NCBI GenBank assembly: GCA_002327415.1
Contig: DCVU01000145.1
Span: forward strand, 1-7,897
Direction: 5' to 3'
DNA from: Smithella sp. UBA2180
Lineage (GTDB): Bacteria; Desulfobacterota; Syntrophia; Syntrophales; Smithellaceae
Length of the DNA: 7,897 nucleotides
The notes under the pieces were generated by a model. The model made no database searches. It was given only the letters and a program-made list of their open reading frames with translations, and was not told where the DNA came from. The position numbers and the translations under genes are program-made. Below, in pieces: positions 1 through 6,052 of this stretch; within the stretch, counting starts at the first letter, position 1, and each line of letters opens with the position of its first letter.

Positions 1-18
1 ATATACAAATTACGTTAA
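1..18 (+). CDS. C-terminal end of the upstream transposase copy (partial)
   Basis: The first six codons read Ile-Tyr-Lys-Leu-Arg-stop, with TAA at 16-18. The complete transposase downstream ends Lys-Tyr-Lys-Leu-Arg-stop in the same position relative to the element end. This is therefore the last few codons of a related transposase entering from the left edge. Nothing can be said about whether the rest of that gene is intact. Confidence 0.7.
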   Translation: MYKLR

Positions 19-29
19 ATAATGTTGAG

Positions 30-76
30 TGTCCACGATGTCCTGGCACTAAAAAGTGTCTACGATGTCTTGGCAC
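30..76 (+). repeat. Two direct 20-bp end motifs of the upstream element (30-49, 57-76)
   Basis: The motif tgtccacgatgtcctggcac at 30-49 recurs at 57-76 with two differences (tgtcTacgatgtcTtggcac). The period is 27 bp and the gap is 7 bp. The outer copy forms part of the terminal inverted repeat; the inner copy is subterminal. Such repeats at IS ends are normally transposase binding sites, which is inferred here. Confidence 0.8.
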
Positions 77-88
77 TCAACGACTATA

Positions 89-114
89 TGTTAAGTGCCA
101 GGACATCGTGGACA
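89..114 (+). repeat. Left terminal inverted repeat of the complete element
   Basis: The left end starts tgttaagtgccaggaca and is the reverse complement of 1393-1418 with two mismatches over 26 bp. It contains one inverted copy of the 20-bp end motif (95-114). No second, subterminal copy follows in the next 70 bases, unlike the right end. Confidence 0.9.
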
Positions 115-121
115 AAGTTCT

Positions 122-127
122 TTGACA
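122..127 (+). promoter_or_regulatory. Possible -35 box for the transposase gene
   Basis: A perfect TTGACA lies just inside the left end, 55 bp before the transposase start codon. No good -10 box stands at the usual 16-18 bp spacing: the hexamer at 17 bp is caattt. If this is a promoter it is weak, as is common for IS transposase promoters. Confidence 0.3.
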
Positions 128-181
128 ATCGAATAGCTATTACGCAATTTCATGAGCATCTAAAATCATTTGGAGGTGTTC

Positions 182-1354
182 ATGAAAGAAGAAAACACGC
201 GGCAGAGAATATTGGCTGTTGAGCGGTTCAAAAATGGTGAAAGTTCTGAAGGTATCTGCGCATCCCTTAATAAGTCAAGAGCTTGGTTGTACAAATGGGT
301 CTCTCGTTACGACGATCACAATACATCTTGGTGCGAAAGTCAATCCCGTCGCCCCAAAATCGTTGCCAATTTCACACCGGCAGAGATGGTTGAGATCGTT
401 AAAATGGTTCGCCTCAATCTCTACAATCAAGACTTGTTCTGTGGTGCTCAGGACATTCACTGGGAGATGGAAGAGCTTGGGGTAGCGCTGCTGCCTTCTA
501 TCAGAAACATCAATCGGATACTGAGCCGACATAGTCTTACGCACAGGCGAACAGGCAAATACGAGGCAAAGGGAACAGCATATCCTGCGTTACCTTCTTT
601 GCGAGCAAACCAGACGAATCAAGCCGATTTTGTAGGCCCATGCTACTTGAAAGGCCCTGTGCGATTCTATAGTCTCAACGTGATCGACACGGCAACGGTT
701 CGCTGTGGGTTATATCCTGCTCTGTCCAAAGCTAGTCAACATGTGATTGACGGCTTTTGGGCCGCCATCTGGAAGCGCTTGGGAATGCCAAACAACCTAC
801 AGGTTGATAATGCCATGAGTTTCTTTGGCAGCCGGAAACATCCCTGTGGTATGGGACCTCTTATCAGACTTTGTCTGCACCATGGTATTGAACCTTGGTT
901 CATCCCGATGGCCGAACCCTGGCGAAATGGCAGGATTGAGAACTTCAATGACCGTTACCATCAAATGTTTCTCAAAAAGAACATTATGACCACGGAGAAA
1001 GAACTGCACACGGGTTCTCTAACCTTCGAACAGCGGCACAACAACAAATATCGTTATAGTAAACTCAAAGGCAAAACCCCACTGAAAGCCTTGGCTGATT
1101 CAAAAGCAGAACTGCGCTTTCCAAAAGAGACTGAAGCTCCCAAACACCCTTTACAGAAACCGGAAACTGGCAGGTATCATGTGGTCCGTCTCGTACGCAG
1201 TGACTTGACACTAAACATTTTCGGAGAGACTTTTCCCGTACCGCCGGAACTACAATATGAATACGTAATAGCTACGATTAACGTCAAAGAGCAAAAACTT
1301 AAACTCTTCCTGGATAAAATCCAGGTCGATGAATTTAAATACAAATTACGTTAA
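182..1354 (+). CDS. IS481-like DDE transposase, 390 aa
   Basis: This is the transposase of the surrounding element and catalyses cutting and joining of its ends. An N-terminal helix-turn-helix region (about residues 5-50) should bind the end repeats. An integrase-core (rve) RNase H-like domain follows, with catalytic residues read as Asp149 (in QADFVGP), Asp209 (in QVDNAMSF) and Glu253 (in PWRNGRIENFN). The Asp209-Glu253 gap is 43 residues rather than the usual 34-35, because of a short insertion (GSRKHPCGMGP). The C-terminal part (about 320-390) is a small strand-rich domain seen in IS481-like proteins. ATG at 182 is chosen because GGAGGT (172-177) sits 4 bp upstream; a TTG at 170 in the same frame overlaps this site and is less likely. 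The frame is unbroken with no sign of programmed frameshifting, so the enzyme is probably functional. Confidence 0.9.
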   Translation: MKEENTRQRILAVERFKNGESSEGICASLNKSRAWLYKWVSRYDDHNTSWCESQSRRPKIVANFTPAEMVEIVKMVRLNLYNQDLFCGAQDIHWEMEELGVALLPSIRNINRILSRHSLTHRRTGKYEAKGTAYPALPSLRANQTNQADFVGPCYLKGPVRFYSLNVIDTATVRCGLYPALSKASQHVIDGFWAAIWKRLGMPNNLQVDNAMSFFGSRKHPCGMGPLIRLCLHHGIEPWFIPMAEPWRNGRIENFNDRYHQMFLKKNIMTTEKELHTGSLTFEQRHNNKYRYSKLKGKTPLKALADSKAELRFPKETEAPKHPLQKPETGRYHVVRLVRSDLTLNIFGETFPVPPELQYEYVIATINVKEQKLKLFLDKIQVDEFKYKLR

Positions 1355-1365
1355 ATAACATTGAG

Positions 1366-1385
1366 TCTCCACGATGTCCTGGCAC
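1366..1385 (+). repeat. Inner (subterminal) copy of the end motif at the right end
   Basis: The sequence tctccacgatgtcctggcac repeats the motif of the terminal copy at 1393-1412, exactly 27 bp away, with three differences. It matches the inner copy of the upstream element at 30-49 at 19 of 20 positions. It is a probable second transposase binding site. Confidence 0.75.
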
Positions 1386-1392
1386 AGATTTC

Positions 1393-1418
1393 TGTCTACG
1401 TTGTCCTGGCACTTAACA
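1393..1418 (-). repeat. Right terminal inverted repeat of the complete element
   Basis: This 26-bp end (ending ctggcacttaaca) is the inverted partner of 89-114, with 24 matching positions. Its first 20 bases are the outer copy of the direct end motif. Confidence 0.9.
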
Positions 1419-1444
1419 CTTAATCTTTAGCTACACATCCGGCA

Positions 1445-1474
1445 TTGACAGTAACACTCTCTGTGTGAAATAAA
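1445..1474 (+). promoter_or_regulatory. Probable sigma-70-type promoter of hrpA
   Basis: A perfect TTGACA (1445-1450) is followed after 18 bp by AATAAA (1469-1474, four of six consensus bases). A transcript would start near 1481, giving a short leader before the TTG start at 1508. The promoter lies just outside the right end of the insertion sequence, so hrpA expression need not depend on the element. Confidence 0.5.
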
Positions 1475-1495
1475 ACACTTTACTACCATTTTTTC

Positions 1496-1500
1496 CGGAG
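1496..1500 (+). promoter_or_regulatory. Ribosome binding site that decides the hrpA TTG start
   Basis: CGGAG ends 7 bp before the TTG at 1508. The next in-frame ATG (1538) has no comparable site upstream. Starting at 1508 puts the Walker A motif at residue 101, close to its position in E. coli HrpA. Confidence 0.65.
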
Positions 1501-1507
1501 AAAAAAA

Positions 1508-4500
1508 TTGCCAGGTCCTACGCAACATATTCGGCAAATGAAACAAATCCTTGATCGTGTGATGATTGCAGATTACTACAATATTATCCGCGAGCTCAAA
1601 TATATTGAGCAAAATAAATTTAAAGATGAAACCGTTTTTTTTAAAAAAGTAAACCGACTCAAAAGAATAGTAGCTCTTTCCAACAAGCGTTATCTTGCAC
1701 GGGCGCAAAATGTCCCACCTCTCAATTTTCCGCCTCAACTGCCGATATCGTCCAAGAGGCAGGAAATTATTGACAGCATTAAAAAACATCAGGTGACCAT
1801 CATTACCGGTGAAACAGGATCGGGGAAGACAACGCAAATTCCCAAAATGTGCCTCGCGGCCGGCTGCGGCCGGCGCGGCATCATCGGCCTCACCCAACCA
1901 AGGCGCATCGCTGCTGTCAGCATTGCCCAGCGCATTGCGGCGGAATGCGGTGAAGAGTGCGGAAAATCGATCGCCTATAAAATCCGCTTCGAAGAAAAGA
2001 CATCCGCCGAACCGCTGATCAAAGTCATGACCGACGGAATCCTGCTTACGGAAACAGTCAGAGACCGTGATCTGCTGGCCTACGATACCATCATTGTGGA
2101 TGAAGCTCACGAACGCAGTCTGAATATCGATTTTATTTTAGGCTATCTGCGGACACTGCTTCTCAAAAGAAAAGATTTAAAGGTCATCATCACCTCGGCA
2201 ACTATTGATACGGCAAAATTTTCCGAGGCTTTTGATAACGCGCCGGTAATCAAAGTTTCCGGCCGGATGTATCCGGTGGAAGTCCGCTACCGGCCGGTTG
2301 ATCCGGTCAAGGAAGAAAAAGGTGAAACAACGTACATCGATGAAGCCGTCGCCTGCGTGGAGAGTTTACAGCGGGAACGTCGTTATGAAGATATTTTGAT
2401 TTTCATGCCGACCGAGCAGGATATTCGCGAAACCTGCGGGCTTCTGGCCAAGAAATGCACAGGCCTGATTCTGCCTTTATACGCACGGCTTTCCGGCTCT
2501 CAGCAAAGACTTATTTTTGTCGCGGCCGCTGAGCAAAAAATCATTGTCGCCACAAATATCGCGGAAACGTCCCTGACGATTTCCGGAATCAAATATGTAA
2601 TTGACGCGGGGATGGCGCGCATACTGGAATATAATCCCCGCAGCCAGACCACCGGCCTGCCGATAAAACCCATATCACTGAGCAGCGCCGAGCAGAGAAA
2701 AGGACGCTGCGGCAGGGTGCAAAACGGCATTTGCATCCGGCTCTATTCGCAGGAAGAATTCTCTCAAAAGCCTCTTTACACTCCGCCGGAGATAATGCGT
2801 GCCAATCTGGCCGGCGTCATTCTGCGGATGCTCTCCCTCAATCTCGGCTCTGTCAACTCCTTCCCCTTTGTTGACCGGCCCCAGCCTAAAAGCATCCGCG
2901 ACGGCATTGATATTCTGGATGATTTGGGAGCTCTGGTTAAAGATGATAGTTCCGAAGAAACAAATCTCTATAAGCTGACTGAAGTCGGTCGGACGATGGC
3001 CGAGTTCCCGCTTGATCCCAGAGTTTCCCGCATGCTGATTGAAGCGCAAAAAGAAGCATGCGTAAACGAGATTGCCGTCATTGCCGCCGCGCTCTCCATT
3101 CAGGATCCTCGCGAACGTCCCTATGACAAGGCTGATCAGGCATCAAAGGCTCATGCTCTCTTTGCGCATCCCGAATCGGACTTCTTGACCTATCTGAACA
3201 TTTGGAATCGCTATCATGGATCGCTGGAGAATTCTCCATCGCAGGGCAAACTGAGAAAATTCTGCCACGAACATTTTCTTTCCTACAAGAGAATGATTGA
3301 ATGGCGTGACATCTATCATCAAATTCTCGATATTATCGACGGAAAAAACAAAACGGCAAGAAATAAGAAACATCACAAAATTGAAATCAATCAGAAGATC
3401 GCCGATAAAATTCATCGCTGTATTCTTAGTGGTTATCTTTCCAACATCGCCCAAAAGAAGGAAAAAAACTTTTACAACGCGGCCAAGAGCAGAGCGGTAA
3501 TGATTTTCCCCGGCTCCGGTTTGTTCAATCGCGCAGGTCTTTGGATCGTAGCGGCGGAAATAAGCATGACGTCGCAAGTATTTGCCCGCAATGTGGCCAA
3601 TATAAAAAGCGAGTGGCTGGAAGAGCTGGGCGGTGACAATTGCCGCTACACTTACGCCGCCGCCCACTGGGAGAAAAGTCGCGGGCAGGTTGTCGCCATG
3701 GAAAAAGTGACCCTTTTCGGTTTGACCATTGTGGAGAGCCGGGCTGTCGCTTATGAAAGAATTAATCCGGAAGAAGCCAGATCGATATTTATCCGGGAAG
3801 CCCTCGTCACGGGAGAAGTTGCCCGTCGGATTCCTTTTCTGGAACATAATTTATCTTTATTCGATCAAGTAAAAACGATGGAAGAAAAACTGCGCAGACG
3901 CGGGCTTGTTGTTGATGAAGAAACAATCGCCCGTCTTTACGAACAAAGACTGCCGGTGATCTCCGATATCCGGTCTTTACTGAGTCTCATCAGAGAAAAA
4001 AGCAGCGATGAATTTCTGCGTTTCCGAGAAGAGGATTTGATTGCCCATGAACCTGACCCGGAAGAAATATCTCAATATCCCGATCAAATAAAAATCGGCG
4101 ATGCGGCTTTGGCCTGCCGTTACAATTTTGAGCCAGGCCATAGCGATGACGGTGTGACCGTAAATGTTCCGCTGGGACTTGTTTCCAGAACTGCCGAAGA
4201 AAATATCGACCGCTATCTGCCGTCTTTATTGCAGGAAAAGGCTGTCTGCTTATTGAAGTCTCTTCCTAAATCACTGCGCCAGAAACTTCCCTCGCCTGCC
4301 CAAATCGCACAGTCATTGCTGGATGACAAATCAAATTTAAATAAATCATTGCCGCAGGCCTTAAGCCAACTGCTCTCCGATAAATACAAAGTAACCGTTC
4401 CTCGTGATGCCTGGGCGTTGGATAAACTGCCGGCTCACTTAAATGTCCGCTACAGTGTGATTGATGAAAAAGGAAAAGAAATAAAAAACAGCCGGGACAT

Positions 4501-5644
4501 TAATCTTCTACAGAAGGAACTTGCCGACACGATCAATACATCGGCGCTGGATAAAATCCGCGGTGATTGGGAAAAAGAAGGAATTACCCGCTGGGACTTT
4601 GGCGAATTGCCGCAGCAGATTCCTCTTGCCGGCATTCAAGGTCTTATCGGTTATGCCTATCCGGCCCTGCATCTGACGGATGATTCAATCAATCTCCGGC
4701 TTTTTCCCGATCGGAAGGAAAGCGCCGCCAGTCATATCCGGGGCGTCGCGGCGCTTTATGAAATTCATTTTGCAGGTGTGCTGAAACAACTCAAAAAGAA
4801 CGTTACCCTGAACGCCGGGGCGAAAACCATTGCGGCAAATATCGGCAATCCCAAACATCTGGAGCAATCGATCATCTACAGAGTGAAAAAGGATTTGTTT
4901 TTCAAGCCATGGCGCAAGCCCGAAGAGTTTATTCGGCACGCCGATTCCCTGAATACTGAAATTCTGCCCTACGGCCAGCGGGTGCTTGTTTCCATTGAAC
5001 CTGTATTGAAAGCCTTTGATGAGACTCATGCCTGTGTGCAAAAACTCATGAAGAAGAATACCAGCAACAAACCAGTGTTGAAATTCCTCAAGGACATCCG
5101 GACAGAACTGCTAAGCCTTGTGCCCATTAATTTTACCGAGTTTTATACATTTGATCGCATGAAGGATTTGCCGCGTTATTGCAAAGCCCTTGCTCTACGC
5201 GCACAGCGGGGAAGCCTCAATCTCGCCTCGGCGCAAAAGAAAATGCAGGAAGTTTTGATTTATTCGGAGCAATTAAAGGAGATGCTACGTGGAAGAAACA
5301 CTCCTCTCCCCTCCCTCGATGGGAGGGGCAGGGGGAGGGTGGACAACGACCGAAGCAATCTCGTATCCAACCAACAGCATAAAGATTGCCACGTTCACTG
5401 TCGTGAACTCGCAATGACAAACGAGAATTGCGACACAGTCTGGAAAGCGGGAATCAGAGAAATAAGCCAATTGAAGGACGATATTTCAATGGATTGTACG
5501 GAAGAAAAAAAGACGCTGATTGAAGAATTATTCTGGATGATTGAAGAATACAAAGTATCTCTGTTCGCACAGGAGCTTAAAACTCCATACCCTGTCTCAC
5601 CAAAAAAGTTAAATCAGTTGATTGAAGAGATTGAAAAACTTTAG
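1508..5644 (+). CDS. hrpA: ATP-dependent RNA helicase HrpA (DEAH box), 1378 aa
   Basis: HrpA is a cytoplasmic DEAH/RHA-type RNA helicase; E. coli HrpA has been linked to mRNA processing and to rescue of stalled or collided ribosomes. Visible motifs are Walker A GETGSGKT (101-108), DEAH (198-201), SAT (230-232), motif V ATNIAETSL (348-356) and motif VI QRKGRCGR (396-403). A helicase-associated HA2 region follows (about 485-560, with LSIQDPRERP at 529-538), then an OB-fold region (about 655-745, with HWEKSRGQVVAMEKV) and a long C-terminal DUF3418-type domain (about 770-1375) ending in the conserved WMIEE...TPYP block. The start is TTG. E. coli HrpA is about 1300 residues; part of the excess is an odd segment at about residues 1263-1311 encoded by palindromic repeats (see those entries), which keeps the frame. 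All catalytic motifs are intact. The gene stands alone, 90 bp after the insertion sequence. Confidence 0.95.
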   Translation: MPGPTQHIRQMKQILDRVMIADYYNIIRELKYIEQNKFKDETVFFKKVNRLKRIVALSNKRYLARAQNVPPLNFPPQLPISSKRQEIIDSIKKHQVTIITGETGSGKTTQIPKMCLAAGCGRRGIIGLTQPRRIAAVSIAQRIAAECGEECGKSIAYKIRFEEKTSAEPLIKVMTDGILLTETVRDRDLLAYDTIIVDEAHERSLNIDFILGYLRTLLLKRKDLKVIITSATIDTAKFSEAFDNAPVIKVSGRMYPVEVRYRPVDPVKEEKGETTYIDEAVACVESLQRERRYEDILIFMPTEQDIRETCGLLAKKCTGLILPLYARLSGSQQRLIFVAAAEQKIIVATNIAETSLTISGIKYVIDAGMARILEYNPRSQTTGLPIKPISLSSAEQRKGRCGRVQNGICIRLYSQEEFSQKPLYTPPEIMRANLAGVILRMLSLNLGSVNSFPFVDRPQPKSIRDGIDILDDLGALVKDDSSEETNLYKLTEVGRTMAEFPLDPRVSRMLIEAQKEACVNEIAVIAAALSIQDPRERPYDKADQASKAHALFAHPESDFLTYLNIWNRYHGSLENSPSQGKLRKFCHEHFLSYKRMIEWRDIYHQILDIIDGKNKTARNKKHHKIEINQKIADKIHRCILSGYLSNIAQKKEKNFYNAAKSRAVMIFPGSGLFNRAGLWIVAAEISMTSQVFARNVANIKSEWLEELGGDNCRYTYAAAHWEKSRGQVVAMEKVTLFGLTIVESRAVAYERINPEEARSIFIREALVTGEVARRIPFLEHNLSLFDQVKTMEEKLRRRGLVVDEETIARLYEQRLPVISDIRSLLSLIREKSSDEFLRFREEDLIAHEPDPEEISQYPDQIKIGDAALACRYNFEPGHSDDGVTVNVPLGLVSRTAEENIDRYLPSLLQEKAVCLLKSLPKSLRQKLPSPAQIAQSLLDDKSNLNKSLPQALSQLLSDKYKVTVPRDAWALDKLPAHLNVRYSVIDEKGKEIKNSRDINLLQKELADTINTSALDKIRGDWEKEGITRWDFGELPQQIPLAGIQGLIGYAYPALHLTDDSINLRLFPDRKESAASHIRGVAALYEIHFAGVLKQLKKNVTLNAGAKTIAANIGNPKHLEQSIIYRVKKDLFFKPWRKPEEFIRHADSLNTEILPYGQRVLVSIEPVLKAFDETHACVQKLMKKNTSNKPVLKFLKDIRTELLSLVPINFTEFYTFDRMKDLPRYCKALALRAQRGSLNLASAQKKMQEVLIYSEQLKEMLRGRNTPLPSLDGRGRGRVDNDRSNLVSNQQHKDCHVHCRELAMTNENCDTVWKAGIREISQLKDDISMDCTEEKKTLIEELFWMIEEYKVSLFAQELKTPYPVSPKKLNQLIEEIEKL
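5301..5341 (+). repeat. G-rich hairpin repeat inside hrpA
   Basis: Arms cccctccc (5308-5315) and gggagggg (5321-5328) pair perfectly around a 5-base loop, and a further G-rich block (5331-5339) follows that could pair alternatively with the left arm. It resembles the dispersed ccctccc/gggaggg hairpins found between genes in some deltaproteobacterial genomes (recalled, not searched). Here it is translated as a low-complexity Pro/Leu/Gly/Arg stretch (TPLPSLDGRGRGRV) that has no counterpart in E. coli HrpA. Confidence 0.65.
5352..5440 (+). repeat. Nested palindromic repeat inside hrpA
   Basis: Three nested inverted pairs are visible. gttcac (5393-5398) pairs with gtgaac (5403-5408) around a tgtc loop. 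attgc (5384-5388) pairs with gcaat (5411-5415). The outer gcaatctcgt (5355-5364) pairs with acgagaattgc (5421-5431) with one bulge. The words gaagcaatctc, agattgccacg and ctcgcaatgaca resemble a widespread intergenic repeat type in environmental proteobacteria (recalled, not searched). The element is read through in frame within hrpA. Exact ends are uncertain by about 10 bp. Confidence 0.6.
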
Positions 5645-5684
5645 CAAAGATTCCTTCTCTGGGCATAACGCAATCCCGAAATGA

Positions 5685-5885
5685 ATAAAAGATATTGTAC
5701 CGGTTGTGGCAGACCTTACCGATTCGAGAGACTTCCAGAACGACTTCACGCCAGATTTTCAACCATTCAAGCCCAACGACAAACATCGACACCGCGTATC
5801 ATATTTTATGGCTAAGATTTCCTTGACATACAAGACCGGACTTCCTATAGTTCAATCACGAAGAGGCATTGCTTATCCAATATAA
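5685..5885 (+). pseudogene. Possible gene remnant, open frame without a start
   Basis: After a TGA at 5682-5684 the frame stays open for 66 codons to TAA at 5883-5885. It reads through DLTDSRDFQNDFTPDFQPF, then a basic stretch and YKTGLPIVQSRRG. The composition is protein-like and a phrase such as YKTGLPI is loosely reminiscent of transposase cores, but I do not recognise the family. There is no ATG with a ribosome binding site, and a strong promoter overlaps the frame. Low confidence. Confidence 0.15.
5823..5851 (+). promoter_or_regulatory. Strong sigma-70-type promoter upstream of the AlbA_2 gene
   Basis: TTGACA (5823-5828, perfect) and TATAGT (5846-5851, five of six) are separated by exactly 17 bp. 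A transcript would begin near 5858 and carry a leader of about 195 bases before the ATG at 6053. This is the best promoter match in the window. I see no riboswitch or attenuator fold in the leader. Confidence 0.6.
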
Positions 5886-6052
5886 AAAATAAAACACTGG
5901 TGAAGTAGATATCGCAAGTTGGCCAGATAATAGAAGGTCAACGGCAAACCGTACTCCTTACCGAATAAATTGGTAGCGGGGAAACTTGTCAAGACTTGGT
6001 CCTACGGTTCCAATTCGCTGGGGAATTTTATACTATAAAAAATGGTCTTAAT

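Larger units (their letters stand above)
1..82 (+). mobile_element. Right end of an upstream IS481-like element (partial, cut by window edge)
   Basis: These 82 bases align without gaps to the last 82 bases of the complete element at 1337-1418, with 68 of 82 positions identical. The shared part covers the last transposase codons, an AT-rich linker and two direct copies of the end motif (30-49 and 57-76). The right terminus is placed at 82 by this alignment. At 83% identity this is a diverged relative, not a fresh duplicate. Most differences lie in the 7-base gap between the two end motifs, while the motifs and the coding end are better conserved. The body of this element lies outside the window. 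Confidence 0.8.
89..1418 (+). mobile_element. Complete IS481-like insertion sequence, 1330 bp
   Basis: The element is bounded by 26-bp inverted repeats at 89-114 and 1393-1418 that match at 24 of 26 positions, and it begins TGT and ends ACA as expected for the IS481/IS3 group. It carries one transposase gene that fills most of its length. The flanks (actata before, cttaat after) share no clear target-site duplication. Together with the related right end only 6 bp to the left, this suggests the element did not arrive by one simple recent insertion into a unique site, or that the duplication has decayed. The right boundary lies 90 bp before the hrpA start and leaves the hrpA promoter intact. 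Confidence 0.85.
5645..6052. other. Intergenic region between hrpA and the AlbA_2 gene
   Basis: This 408-bp stretch holds no convincing gene. No clear hairpin-plus-T-run terminator follows hrpA. A strong promoter lies at 5823-5851. Short open frames exist: a 44-codon ATG frame at 5681-5815 that begins MNKRYCTGCGRPY but has no ribosome binding site, and an overlapping 66-codon frame without a good start. These exclude each other, and both could be chance or the decayed remains of an older gene. Confidence 0.6.

Noticed and set aside
83..88. Target-site duplication flanking the complete element
   Set aside because: The bases before (actata) and after (cttaat) do not match at any sensible length, so no duplication is called.
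70..98. Hybrid promoter formed across the IS-IS junction
   Set aside because: TTGGCA at 70-75 is a fair -35, but at 17-bp spacing the hexamer is aagtgc, and the TATA-like bases at 85-92 are too close.
1427..2110. Long reverse-strand open frame (227 codons) overlapping the start of hrpA
   Set aside because: It lies opposite the conserved helicase core, whose motifs are unmistakable on the plus strand, and its translation shows no recognisable domain. It is a shadow frame.
3143..3847. Reverse-strand open frame of 234 codons inside hrpA
   Set aside because: It is fully contained in the conserved HA2/OB-fold part of HrpA and has no recognisable motif, so it is a shadow of the real gene.
5308..5328. 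Intrinsic terminator from the G-rich hairpin
   Set aside because: It lies inside the hrpA coding region, is followed by G-rich sequence rather than a T-run, and the conserved C-terminus continues after it.
5681..5815. Small 44-residue CxxC protein gene
   Set aside because: It has an ATG and one CxxC pair but no ribosome binding site, only a single metal-binding-like pair, and it overlaps another equally plausible open frame.
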